Source: DZBG01 sp049241565 (GTDB lineage: Bacteria; Bdellovibrionota; Bacteriovoracia; Bacteriovoracales; Bacteriovoracaceae). From it: a stretch of 19,273 nt of DNA. Within the stretch, counting starts at the first letter, position 1. Every line of letters begins with the position of its first letter. Made by a program: the position numbers and the translations under genes. Positions 1-7,305 of this stretch are shown here, piece after piece. The stretch covers positions 1-19,273 of the forward strand of contig JBMLQL010000002.1 in the NCBI GenBank assembly GCA_049241565.1, in the 5' to 3' direction. Below the pieces are notes generated by a model. That model ran no database searches and was not told where the DNA came from. It was given only the letters and a program-made list of their open reading frames with translations.

Positions 1-803
1 GGGTTCGCCTTTTTTCCTGTGAGTTTTTCGATGTACTCAATCATCTCATTAAGTGAATGTGGATTATTTCCCCCACCCAAATTGATAATTTCATAACCAA
101 GAGGTTTGGCCGCAAGGATTGTCCCACGAGCGATATCATCAACATAAGTAAAATCTCGGGCCTGAGTACCATCCCCAAACACCGGAACCTCATTTCCCTT
201 TAGAATCGCCTCTGTAAAAATAAAAGGACTCATATCAGGCCTTCCTGCTGGCCCATAAACTGTAAAGTATCTCACGATACTCACATCGATTTGATAAAGA
301 TGGTGATAGGTATAACTCATCACCTCAGCAGCTTTTTTTGAAGCTGCGTATGGTGAGATAGGTGTATTGACTGGAAGCTCTTCAGAGAACGGCATGGCCT
401 GACCAGCGTAGAGAGAGGAGGTTGAAGCAAGAATAAACTTCTTCACCTTAAACTCGCGCATATTCTCAAGAAGATTGAGTGTCCCTTGAGCATTAGTACT
501 CATATAGATGTGGGGATTTTCAATAGAGTAGCGAACACCTGCTCGAGCAGCGAGATTAAAGACGGTATCAAATTGATGAGCTGAAAAAAGTCCGTGAAGG
601 GCCTTCTGATCCTCAATATCCATGAATTGAAATTGAAAACCTGCCTGGCCTTTCAGCGTTTTTAAACGCTCCGCTTTAAGCTCCACATCATAGTAATCGT
701 TGAGGTTATCAATCCCGACGACCTGAACTCCATCCTCAAGAAGGAATTCACAAACCTTGGAGGCAATAAAGCCCGCTGCTCCTGTTACTAACACTTTTTT
801 CAT
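1..803 (-). CDS. NAD-dependent sugar-nucleotide epimerase, UDP-glucuronate 4-epimerase-like (3' end outside window)
   Basis: Reading the minus strand from ATG at 803 gives an uninterrupted 267-residue frame that runs off the left edge, so about 50 C-terminal residues are missing if it has the usual length of about 320. It is an extended short-chain dehydrogenase/reductase: an N-terminal Rossmann motif TGAAGFIAS (residues 7-15), a Ser-rich STSS segment (128-130), and the catalytic pair YAASK (Tyr152, Lys156). The order and spacing of NLAARAGVRYS, SPYAASK, RYFTVYGP and GDGTQARDFTYVDD match UDP-glucuronate/UDP-glucose 4-epimerases. These enzymes invert C4 of a nucleotide sugar in the cytoplasm for envelope polysaccharide synthesis. 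The third glycine of the usual GxxGxxG motif is Ala (GFIAS). No clear ribosome-binding site precedes the ATG, and a REP-like palindrome lies 15 bp upstream. Family is secure; the exact substrate is not. Confidence 0.85.
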   Translation of the reverse strand, partial: MKKVLVTGAAGFIASKVCEFLLEDGVQVVGIDNLNDYYDVELKAERLKTLKGQAGFQFQFMDIEDQKALHGLFSAHQFDTVFNLAARAGVRYSIENPHIYMSTNAQGTLNLLENMREFKVKKFILASTSSLYAGQAMPFSEELPVNTPISPYAASKKAAEVMSYTYHHLYQIDVSIVRYFTVYGPAGRPDMSPFIFTEAILKGNEVPVFGDGTQARDFTYVDDIARGTILAAKPLGYEIINLGGGNNPHSLNEMIEYIEKLTGKKAN

Positions 804-817
804 AGGCCAGATCATAC

Positions 818-836
818 AAGGTGCCAGCTACCTTTT
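818..836 (-). repeat. REP-like palindrome, copy 1
   Basis: The minus strand carries the 17-nt core AAGGTAGCTGGCACCTT, identical to the copies at 4587 and 5689. It forms a hairpin of AAGGT/ACCTT arms around a 7-nt loop and contains the tetranucleotide GTAG. Beyond the core, the left arm is AAAA but the right arm is CCTTGT, so this copy is less symmetric. It sits in the leader of the epimerase gene, 15 bp before the ATG. It is probably a non-autonomous target of the RAYT transposase encoded at 3819-4448. Confidence 0.8.
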
Positions 837-1014
837 GAAGATATTTAGGGAGAAAAACTCCTATCCCATGGAAAATAAGTTCAATGCTCTCAATCATAAT
901 CAATGAAAATTCAATTAAGTGCAGAAATTCAAACTTACTACTCATTTGCATAACACTGAATGTCCTAAATATCTGAAAAGACATATTTTTTATTAACTTT
1001 AAAAATACAGCAAA

Positions 1015-1311
1015 ATGACGTACAATCAAAAAAAAGCCAAAGTCTTCATTAACAAAAAGACTATTAAGGCATTAGAAAAACTTCCCTCATTCATCATCGA
1101 CTCTCTAAAATACTGGGTCAGGATTGTTGAAATACAGGGTATTTATAAGACTAGGAAAATACCTGGTTACCACGATGAACCGCTTAAGGGTGAACGATCA
1201 GGTCAAAGGTCGATTAGACTTAATAGATCCTACAGGGCCATTTATAAAATAACTGAGAATAAAGAAATCGAATTAATTGAAGTGATTGAGGTTAGCAAAC
1301 ATGAGTACTAA
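1015..1311 (+). CDS. RelE/ParE-superfamily (HigB-like) toxin of a type II TA module
   Basis: A 98-residue basic protein whose second half reads IPGYHDEPLKGERSGQRSIR followed by LNRSYRAIYKI. This is the conserved PG..EPLKG.R.G..SIRLN..YR signature of HigB/RelE-type toxins. Members fold as small mRNA interferases, or gyrase poisons in the ParE branch, and are neutralised by the partner encoded next to them. The next gene, an XRE-type HTH protein, starts inside the last 11 bp of this one, which is the toxin-first higBA order. The ATG has only a poor ribosome-binding site. The 178 bp between the REP copy and this gene hold no recognisable gene or clear operator. Mechanism (RNase or gyrase) cannot be decided from sequence alone. 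Confidence 0.8.
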   Translation: MTYNQKKAKVFINKKTIKALEKLPSFIIDSLKYWVRIVEIQGIYKTRKIPGYHDEPLKGERSGQRSIRLNRSYRAIYKITENKEIELIEVIEVSKHEY

Positions 1312-1621
1312 TCAGAATAGAAACCAAAAAGAACTTCTCTATCAACTTGAGAGATTAACGAAAGAGAGCTTTAGCTTTGCAACTATTTTAAAGGGCTTTA
1401 GGACCAGAGAAGATATGACTCAAGAGCAGCTTGCTCTAAAACTTGGTGTGACTAAGTCCTATATTTCTGACCTTGAGAATAAGCGCCGCTACGTCACAGT
1501 CACCCAAGCAAAATCATTTGCTAAAAAACTCAAAGAGCCAGTAGAGGTTTGGGTCACAACATCACTCCAAGATATGGTTACGAGGGCCGGACTCACTGGT
1601 ACGGTTAAAATAGTGGCTTGA
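1301..1621 (+). CDS. XRE-family HTH antitoxin
   Basis: A 106-residue protein with one helix-turn-helix: FRTREDMTQEQLALKLGVTK followed by SYISDLENKRRYVT, roughly residues 35-70. This is the Cro/C1 pattern TQEQLA..LGV....IS..E. I place the start at ATG 1301 because a GAGG ribosome-binding site lies 9 nt upstream. An in-frame TTG at 1286 would lack that support. The gene overlaps the toxin reading frame by 11 bp, implying translational coupling. Known members bind and block the toxin and repress their own promoter through the HTH; that is inferred here. The gene ends 48 bp before the helicase start. Confidence 0.83.
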   Translation: MSTNQNRNQKELLYQLERLTKESFSFATILKGFRTREDMTQEQLALKLGVTKSYISDLENKRRYVTVTQAKSFAKKLKEPVEVWVTTSLQDMVTRAGLTGTVKIVA

Positions 1622-1634
1622 TAAATAACAATCC

Positions 1635-1663
1635 TTGACATTTCGCACCAAAAAGCCGAATGT
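1635..1663 (+). promoter_or_regulatory. Candidate sigma-70 promoter for the rhlE-type gene
   Basis: A perfect -35 TTGACA (1635-1640) is followed after 17 bp by GAATGT (1658-1663), a poor -10. If used, transcription would begin at about 1670, on the start codon itself. That would fit the absence of a ribosome-binding site there. Confidence 0.4.
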
Positions 1664-1669
1664 CCGCCC

Positions 1670-2971
1670 ATGTCTGAATTTAAAAATTTGTCTTTGTTGC
1701 CCCAGCTGCTGAGCAATCTTGAAGCTGCTGGTTATACTACTCCAACTCCGATCCAGGCCCAGTCGATCCCTATCCTTCTTAAGGGTCATGATCTACTTGG
1801 TATTGCTCAAACAGGTACTGGAAAAACGGCTGCTTTCTCGCTACCTATTTTACAGCATCTTTTAAGCAAACCGACTCGACTGAATGCTAATGAGCCAAGA
1901 GTTCTCGTACTCTCACCCACTCGCGAACTTGCTTCTCAAATTAATGAAAATATTATGACTTACTCTAAGGGTCTTCGCGTGAAATCAGCGGTGATTTTTG
2001 GAGGCGTAGGCCAGGGCGCTCAAGTGACAGCTCTGTGTGGTGGTCTTGATATTCTTGTGGCCACTCCAGGTCGCCTTCTTGATTTAATGAATCAAGGACA
2101 TGCTCATTTAGATTCAGTTGAGATTTTTGTTCTTGATGAAGCCGACAGAATGCTTGATATGGGTTTTATTAACGATATCAAAAAAATTGTCGCCAAACTT
2201 CCAACTGAAAAACAAACTCTTTTCTTCTCGGCCACAATGCCAAAAGATATTGCTGTTTTAGCAGAGAGAATTTTAAAGAATCCTAAAAAAGTTGAAGTGA
2301 CTCCTGAGTCAACAACCGTTGAACGTATCAATCAAAAAATCGTATTCTGTAAAAAAGCCGAAAAGTATCAACTTCTCAAGAAAGTCCTTCATACTGAATC
2401 AGTGGAGTTGACTCTTGTTTTCACAAGAACAAAACATGGCGCTGATAAGATTGTAAAATATCTTGAAGCCTTCAAGATTACGTCGGCAGCTCTTCATGGT
2501 AACAAATCACAATCGGCCCGCGAAAAAGCCTTAAGTGATTTCAAACTTGGGAAAATCAAAGTCCTTGTGGCCACTGATATTGCGGCTCGAGGAATTGACG
2601 TTAACGATGTCACCCACGTAGTGAATTATGATCTTCCGATGGAAGCCGAAAGCTATGTTCACCGAATTGGTCGAACAGCACGCGCAGGTAAAGATGGGGA
2701 TGCCATTTCATTTTGTGATGAAACTGAGCGCGATCTACTTCGTAAAATTGAGAAAACAATTAATATGCGTCTTCCTTATGAAACGTTTCATGGAGATCCC
2801 TCTGAGATCATGCCGAATCTAAAAAAAGAAAGATTCGTTGATCCAAGACGTGCTAATAATCCTCCACGTGCAAAAAAAGATAATAGACCATTAGGACCAA
2901 GAAAAGATCGTCCTAAAAACCCACAGGAATCAACTACGACAAAAGTCGGATTTAGATTTAGAAAGAAGTAA
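1670..2971 (+). CDS. rhlE: DEAD-box RNA helicase, RhlE type
   Basis: A 433-residue ATP-dependent RNA helicase with the full motif set: Q motif PTPIQAQ (25-31), motif I AQTGTGKT (46-53), Ia PTRELA (83-88), Ib TPGR (132-135), II DEAD (156-159), III SAT (187-189), IV VFTRTKHGAD, V ATDIAARGID and VI HRIGRTARAGK. After about residue 380 comes a Lys/Arg/Pro/Asn-rich tail ending GFRFRKK, a typical RNA-binding extension. RhlE-type enzymes remodel structured RNA in ribosome maturation and mRNA decay. The N-terminus (FKNLSLLPQLLSNLEAAGY) matches the family, so ATG 1670 is right although no ribosome-binding site is visible. Two short-spaced genes follow (3 and 5 bp gaps), probably one transcript. The exact subfamily (RhlE versus a related clade) is less sure than the class. 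Confidence 0.93.
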   Translation: MSEFKNLSLLPQLLSNLEAAGYTTPTPIQAQSIPILLKGHDLLGIAQTGTGKTAAFSLPILQHLLSKPTRLNANEPRVLVLSPTRELASQINENIMTYSKGLRVKSAVIFGGVGQGAQVTALCGGLDILVATPGRLLDLMNQGHAHLDSVEIFVLDEADRMLDMGFINDIKKIVAKLPTEKQTLFFSATMPKDIAVLAERILKNPKKVEVTPESTTVERINQKIVFCKKAEKYQLLKKVLHTESVELTLVFTRTKHGADKIVKYLEAFKITSAALHGNKSQSAREKALSDFKLGKIKVLVATDIAARGIDVNDVTHVVNYDLPMEAESYVHRIGRTARAGKDGDAISFCDETERDLLRKIEKTINMRLPYETFHGDPSEIMPNLKKERFVDPRRANNPPRAKKDNRPLGPRKDRPKNPQESTTTKVGFRFRKK

Positions 2972-2974
2972 TTT

Positions 2975-3175
2975 ATGAAAGACTACAAAGACCTTAAACC
3001 ACTCACTGATAAAAAACTGAGAACTCTCAGAAATAACCTCAATAATCGCCTCCAAGCATTCTCAAATGGATCAGCGAAGGCCCTGCCTCCAAGTCATATG
3101 CTCCATGGGCTTGAAGAGGGACACTGTAAAGAACTTCTTGTTCGTGTTGGACAAGAACTCAAAACTCGAGCTTAA
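2975..3175 (+). CDS. Small conserved-looking protein of unknown function (66 aa)
   Basis: A 66-residue ORF starting 3 bp after the helicase stop, with a purine-rich ribosome-binding stretch (AGAAAGAAG) inside the helicase 3' end. The protein is basic at the N-terminus (KDYKDLKPLTDKKLRTLRNN) and mostly helical in appearance, followed by a loop with SHMLHGLEEGHCKELL and one Cys. It has no signal peptide or membrane segment, so it is probably cytoplasmic. I do not recognise the family. Its place between an RNA helicase and a methyltransferase suggests a role around RNA or ribosomes, but that rests only on context. Confidence 0.65.
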   Translation: MKDYKDLKPLTDKKLRTLRNNLNNRLQAFSNGSAKALPPSHMLHGLEEGHCKELLVRVGQELKTRA

Positions 3176-3180
3176 TCCTC

Positions 3181-3822
3181 ATGGGTTTTGATAAAACCTA
3201 CTGGGATAAGAACTACTCAGAGCCTGAAACAATGGATGGGATTGGCAACGCCAAGGCCCATGTAAAATATCTTAAGGCCATGCTTGATGTAGAGTATGTG
3301 GACATTAGCTCTATTGTTGATCTTGGTTTTGGCTATGGATACCTCTTCCGTGAAATGCTTAAGGCCTTTATTCCTCACACAGCCGAAGGGATAGAACCTT
3401 CAGAGTACGCTTTTAAAAAAGCTTCTAAACTCAAATTAAAGCCTGCTGATTCTACTGTCTTAGCGCTTAAACAAATAGATCTACTTACATGGTGCCGAGA
3501 AAAGAATATTAATACTCCTTTTGATCTCGCCATTTGTACCAGTGTCTTTCAATATCTCACTGATAAAGAACTCAAAGAGATTCTTCCTATACTCTCAAAA
3601 CGAGTCAAATTTATTTATCTAACAGTTCCCACTGACAGCGAATTCAAAAGACAGGTTGATGATTTAGATTTTTTAGATGAATACGCAATTCATCGGACTC
3701 GTGAAAAATATCAAAAAATGCTTCGCCCGTATTTTACTTTTATTTCAAGTCGTTTTTTAGAAAGTAAGCATTTCTTCAATGAAGAAACCACTCCATTTAC
3801 TGATCATCTTTATCGTTACTAG
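3181..3822 (+). CDS. Class I SAM-dependent methyltransferase, substrate unknown
   Basis: A 213-residue protein with a Rossmann SAM-binding glycine loop VDLGFGYGYL (46-55), an acidic post-motif EGIEPSEYA ending strand 2, and the motif IV-like FDLAICTSVFQYL that resembles small-molecule or sugar methyltransferases. The N-terminus FDKTYWDKNYSEPE is typical of the FkbM/Methyltransf_11-like group that begins with a YW..YY segment. The ATG lacks a clear ribosome-binding site and lies 5 bp after the preceding stop, so coupled translation is likely. Its TAG stop shares the tetranucleotide CTAG with the stop of the convergent transposase gene. The substrate cannot be told. Confidence 0.75.
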   Translation: MGFDKTYWDKNYSEPETMDGIGNAKAHVKYLKAMLDVEYVDISSIVDLGFGYGYLFREMLKAFIPHTAEGIEPSEYAFKKASKLKLKPADSTVLALKQIDLLTWCREKNINTPFDLAICTSVFQYLTDKELKEILPILSKRVKFIYLTVPTDSEFKRQVDDLDFLDEYAIHRTREKYQKMLRPYFTFISSRFLESKHFFNEETTPFTDHLYRY

Positions 3823-4448
3823 GCGAACTTAATCCTTGGCTTAATACTCAACAGTCGCTCGAAGCCTTTTCTACTCACTTCAAACTGTCCCTTCCTGAGT
3901 CCGGCCTTAATGGCCGAAGACTGCTCATTCTGGAAAACATCATTAATCCAAGCAAGCTCTCCTTTAGTTCCTCCGAAAGCAAAAGGAAGAAATGAATGAA
4001 GAGGAAAAGGAGGTTTTTTAACGAGAGTTGAGAATTCATAATTTTCTGCCTTATCAACAATCCTGGCCCTGATAGGGTTCTGATAAATATACTTATAAAC
4101 CTGATAGTAATAAGGCTGCGCCTCAATCACACTCCATTTGTAGCGAGGTCCCCAGAGATGATTGATGGAGTTTGTTCGGCGATTGATTTCATCTGATGTT
4201 CTTTTCATAAAACTCATCATGGCCTGATCAATATTGCCTTGAGGAGTGTGACAAAGGAGATGAAAGTGATTCCCCATTAAAACAAAAGAGTGAATGCCAA
4301 CACCAAATTCTTGATGGATAAAATAAAGATGGGACATAAAGATTTCCCACATCTGGTTCAGAGGGAGTGGGAAAAAATCCTTATTATTACAGCGGGCAGT
4401 GATGTGATAAGGATGGCGGTCTGAACGGATAAGATTTGGTCTTGGCAT
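3819..4448 (-). CDS. REP-associated tyrosine transposase (RAYT), Y1/HUH family
   Basis: A 209-residue single-domain Y1 (IS200-like) transposase. The HUH metal-binding motif is HFH in FVLMGNHFHLL (residues 61-63), and the catalytic tyrosine is most likely Tyr120 in YKYIYQNPIRARIV, which matches the RAYT consensus Y(I)xxNPxRA. The N-terminus MPRPNLIRSDRHPYHITAR is also typical. I chose ATG 4448 over a start at 4490 because AAGGAG lies 5 nt before it. RAYTs nick and join single-stranded DNA hairpins (REPs) and are domesticated single-copy genes rather than true insertion sequences. No IS ends or target duplications are seen here. A palindrome shared with two other sites lies 139 bp upstream, the expected partner. 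The gene appears intact, with both the HUH motif and the Tyr present. Confidence 0.9.
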   Translation of the reverse strand: MPRPNLIRSDRHPYHITARCNNKDFFPLPLNQMWEIFMSHLYFIHQEFGVGIHSFVLMGNHFHLLCHTPQGNIDQAMMSFMKRTSDEINRRTNSINHLWGPRYKWSVIEAQPYYYQVYKYIYQNPIRARIVDKAENYEFSTLVKKPPFPLHSFLPFAFGGTKGELAWINDVFQNEQSSAIKAGLRKGQFEVSRKGFERLLSIKPRIKFA

Positions 4449-4586
4449 AAGTACTCCTTCAAGAGGTGTCTTATGAAAATTTAGTGCCAAGATCTTTAAT
4501 CCTAACCAATTGATTTTTTTGAATATCTTTTCTCTGCGACAAACTTTTTTCTTACTTAATATGACTATTTTTCCTTTCTCCTTTTC

Positions 4587-4607
4587 AAAAGGTAGCTGGC
4601 ACCTTTT
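4587..4607 (+). repeat. REP-like palindrome, copy 2 (RAYT-adjacent)
   Basis: The most symmetric copy: 7-bp arms AAAAGGT and ACCTTTT around the loop AGCTGGC. It lies between the divergent RAYT and aminopeptidase genes, 139 bp from the RAYT start and 23 bp before the peptidase ATG. The T-run after the right arm means it could also act as an intrinsic-type hairpin in RNA. Confidence 0.85.
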
Positions 4608-4630
4608 AATTTAGGGAACAAAGGATTGTT

Positions 4631-5683
4631 ATGAAATTAGCTCTAGGACTTCTTTTTTTCTCAGCTGTGACCATGGCCGCTCCAAAACAACTTTATCAAG
4701 TGATCTCACAACATCCACATGATGTTGAAAAAGTTCAGCCTTATATAAAAACAGAATCAGTAAGTGGACGTCTTTGGATTGTAACTCTAGAGAAAAAAGC
4801 CCCTGCCAGTGCCATGAGATATCTTAAGGCCATCACCATGGAAGATGTGGCCCACTATAGTCCAGTGAGATCATCATTTAAATCTTCTCCAAAAACTCCT
4901 ATTGTTGAACTTCTGAAAGAAGTTTCAATTCCAAATCTGAAATCAACAGTAGAAAAACTCTCTTCTTATAGAACACGCGCGGCCGGAACTGCTGACAACC
5001 AAAATGCTATCGCTCACCTTATTGAAGAATTCGCAAGACTTGGTCTTCCGACAACAACTGAATGCTACAAACCTAATGCCTGCTCAATTATTGCGACCAA
5101 GGCAGGAACTGCAGCTTCAAAGAAATTTATGATGGTCATTGCTCATATGGATTCAGTAGGAAAAGATTTTGCTGGAGCTGATGATAATGCTTCAGGAACT
5201 GCTTCTCTGATTGAGATGGCCCGAGTTCTCGTTAATACTCCCACCAAACAATCTATTCGCTTTTTTATTACAAATGGTGAAGAGATCAATCTTCTTGGAG
5301 CAAGAGACTACGCCAAAAAATTAGCGGAACGCGGAGAGATTAAGAATCTAAGCTTTGCTATTAATATGGATATGGTTGGATACAATAGTAACGGAATCGT
5401 CGAGCTTGAAACAAATAAAGAGTACGATGCAGGAGCGAAGTTTATGACTAAGCTTGCTGAAACTTACACTACACTAAAAACAAAAATCACTCTTGGTGCT
5501 TGGGGAAGTGATCACGTTCCGTTTCTAGAGAAGGGTGTTGAAACAATTCTTACGATTGAAGACTGGAGCACTAAAACTCCTTGTTACCACCAAAAATGTG
5601 ATACTCCCGACACTCTCAACTATAATTATATTGGTGAGATCACAAAGCTTAATATCGCCACACTGCTTGAAAAAGATAATTAA
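4631..5683 (+). CDS. Secreted M28-family zinc aminopeptidase
   Basis: A 350-residue protein with a Sec signal peptide (MKLALGLLFFSAVTMA, probable cleavage before APKQ), an N-terminal prodomain-like region to about residue 105, and an M28 peptidase domain. All five expected ligands of the co-catalytic zinc site are visible: His172 in AHMDS, Asp184 in GADDNASG, Glu217/Glu218 in NGEE, Asp247 in NMDMVGY and His320 in CYHQKCDTPD. Such enzymes remove N-terminal amino acids from peptides outside the cytoplasm. A Cys pair flanks the C-terminal His (CYHQKC), possibly a disulfide. AAAGGA precedes the ATG. Its TAA overlaps the convergent gene's stop within TTAA. A secreted peptidase would suit a proteolytic or predatory lifestyle, but that is inference. 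Confidence 0.9.
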   Translation: MKLALGLLFFSAVTMAAPKQLYQVISQHPHDVEKVQPYIKTESVSGRLWIVTLEKKAPASAMRYLKAITMEDVAHYSPVRSSFKSSPKTPIVELLKEVSIPNLKSTVEKLSSYRTRAAGTADNQNAIAHLIEEFARLGLPTTTECYKPNACSIIATKAGTAASKKFMMVIAHMDSVGKDFAGADDNASGTASLIEMARVLVNTPTKQSIRFFITNGEEINLLGARDYAKKLAERGEIKNLSFAINMDMVGYNSNGIVELETNKEYDAGAKFMTKLAETYTTLKTKITLGAWGSDHVPFLEKGVETILTIEDWSTKTPCYHQKCDTPDTLNYNYIGEITKLNIATLLEKDN

Positions 5684-7305
5684 GGTCTAAAGGTAGCTGG
5701 CACCTTTACATGGCCAGCAAAACCATCAAGGTCGTTTCCGTAAACTTGAAAATCGGGAACGACTTGATGAGGTTTAATCGAAGTCTCAACTCCCATCAAA
5801 TGATAAATAAAAAGAGAAATATTAAAATTAGTCAGAAATTCATTCTGCTTAAAAACGCTTTCCGTTTTTGCTCTTGCCCCATCTGCATAAACTAAAAATG
5901 GAATAACATAAGACGGATACAGAAGAGGTCCATGTCCCCACACTCCTTCCTCACCAAGTCCTTCTCCATGATCCGAAACATAAATCAGAATCGTATCCTT
6001 GAGATGAGGCTTCACTAACTCAATGGCCTCTTTCATAAAAGTATCAAATTCTACGACTGAATTATCGTAATCATCTACTCTCTCATCGCCACCAGAAAAT
6101 TTCTTTGACTCTTTAGAGTAGCGAAGTGAATAAGGACTATGGGAGCCCCGCATATGAAGAACAATAAACTTTTCTCCTTTTTTCTCGAGGACTTCCTTGA
6201 GGGCAGGGAGAAGCATCCTATCGGGGGCAGCATTAGAATCTTCAACTTCAGGAGCAATTTGTTCTAAGGCCCTGTAGTCCTCAATAAATTCAGGGCAAAT
6301 ATAAGGAGTGATATAACGAAGCTGCTGCCCAGACTGAATGGAGAAGAAGTAGGTATCAAAATAATTATTCTTCGCCATTTTAAAAAAACATCTCTCTCCT
6401 TTGGAGATGACTTTTTGTCCGCTAGTGCCATAAGTCGCATTCATGAAAAAAGCAACCGCAATGTCGGTAGAGACTCCACCGGCCATGGCCTTACGATAAT
6501 AGAAATTCTGATTCTCTTTGATTGAATCAAGATAAGGGGTTGTTTGTTTAGGATAACCAAATAAGGACATATGAGTTGGTGTTAGGCTCTCACCTAAAAT
6601 AAAGACAATATTCTTATACTGAGAAAGCTTCTTCTCTCCAAACTTAAGATCATCAGCAAAAAGTTTTTCTGACTCAAGCTTATTTGTTCCAAGAATTTTC
6701 GATGGAAGAATCTTTCCCAAAAAATAAGAGAGAGAAAGATAAGTATTCATTCCGTACAATTCTTGGGTTGATGGCTGACGTCCCCATGTATTGCCCGTAA
6801 CCATTGTACGAATAGGGTTGTATATAAAATAGAGAGAAAATAATAACGGAATGAAAGGCAGTGTAGCGACTTTAATTTTTTTAGAACTCCAAAAAAGAAG
6901 ACTTAAAAAGGGGAGCGTAAACAAAACCGGCAACACAATATGAACAATATCCTCTTTAAGTGTCCCTACAACCTCACCCATTTCTGCAAATAGAAGCCAG
7001 ATCTCAATCGGAAGGATTTGGGTTCCATAAAATGAGAGGTGGGCCAGTTGAAAATAGCCCATGATAAGAATGAATGAGGAGAGAAGAAAACGAGTGAAAT
7101 TATTTTTAATAAAAGAGAATAAAAAGAAGAACCCAAAAGCGATGAAAAATTTCTCTAGAGGAAGAGTGGTCAGCGCCATTCCTTTGAAATACTGAAAACC
7201 AAATTGTTGAGTTAAAGTGCATAGCCAAGCGACAAGCGCCCACAAAATATTACCTTTAAGACCTATCATCGTTTTACCAAAATTCCAATATGATCTAAAT
7301 TTCAT
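5680..7305 (-). CDS. Membrane sulfatase/alkaline-phosphatase-fold transferase, phosphoethanolamine-transferase-like (EptA/CptA group)
   Basis: A 541-residue protein with about five N-terminal membrane helices (roughly residues 20-165) followed by a periplasmic catalytic domain. The nucleophile segment GESLTPTHMSLFGYPKQTTP matches GES.T..HMSLYGY of the YhbX/CptA/EptA family, where a Thr carries the phosphoethanolamine intermediate. GVSTDIAVAFF and YVSDHGEGLGEEGVWGHG supply the further metal-site residues. These enzymes transfer phosphoethanolamine from phosphatidylethanolamine to lipid A, LPS core or glucans in the envelope. Which acceptor applies here is unknown. The last residues (KVPATF) are encoded by REP copy 3, so the C-terminus is recently altered or read through a repeat. 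No strong ribosome-binding site at ATG 7305. Confidence 0.86.
   Translation of the reverse strand: MKFRSYWNFGKTMIGLKGNILWALVAWLCTLTQQFGFQYFKGMALTTLPLEKFFIAFGFFFLFSFIKNNFTRFLLSSFILIMGYFQLAHLSFYGTQILPIEIWLLFAEMGEVVGTLKEDIVHIVLPVLFTLPFLSLLFWSSKKIKVATLPFIPLLFSLYFIYNPIRTMVTGNTWGRQPSTQELYGMNTYLSLSYFLGKILPSKILGTNKLESEKLFADDLKFGEKKLSQYKNIVFILGESLTPTHMSLFGYPKQTTPYLDSIKENQNFYYRKAMAGGVSTDIAVAFFMNATYGTSGQKVISKGERCFFKMAKNNYFDTYFFSIQSGQQLRYITPYICPEFIEDYRALEQIAPEVEDSNAAPDRMLLPALKEVLEKKGEKFIVLHMRGSHSPYSLRYSKESKKFSGGDERVDDYDNSVVEFDTFMKEAIELVKPHLKDTILIYVSDHGEGLGEEGVWGHGPLLYPSYVIPFLVYADGARAKTESVFKQNEFLTNFNISLFIYHLMGVETSIKPHQVVPDFQVYGNDLDGFAGHVKVPATFRP
5689..5707 (+). repeat. REP-like palindrome, copy 3 (inside coding sequence)
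   Basis: Arms AAAGGT and ACCTTT surround AGCTGGC. It is the same 17-nt core as copies 1 and 2. It lies 6 bp after the aminopeptidase stop and is wholly inside the 3' end of the convergent transferase gene, where its complement encodes KVPATF. Confidence 0.85.

Noticed and set aside
748..1029. A minus-strand 93-aa reading frame across the epimerase leader and REP copy 1.
   Set aside because: It overlaps the well-supported epimerase gene in another frame, has no ribosome-binding site, and reads through the REP palindrome. A hydrophobic stretch is present but no family is recognisable.
1286..1300. TTG start for the antitoxin at 1286.
   Set aside because: ATG 1301 has a GAGG ribosome-binding site at correct spacing, and the N-terminal residues encoded from the TTG lie within the toxin's last codons without benefit.
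4449..4490. A 14-residue longer start for the RAYT gene at 4490.
   Set aside because: An AAGGAG ribosome-binding site sits 5 nt before ATG 4448, and the protein beginning MPRP matches the family start.
3819..4607. A complete mobile insertion sequence around the transposase gene.
   Set aside because: No paired terminal hairpins or target duplication are visible on both sides. The sequence fits a domesticated RAYT with separate REPs, not an IS200/IS605 element.
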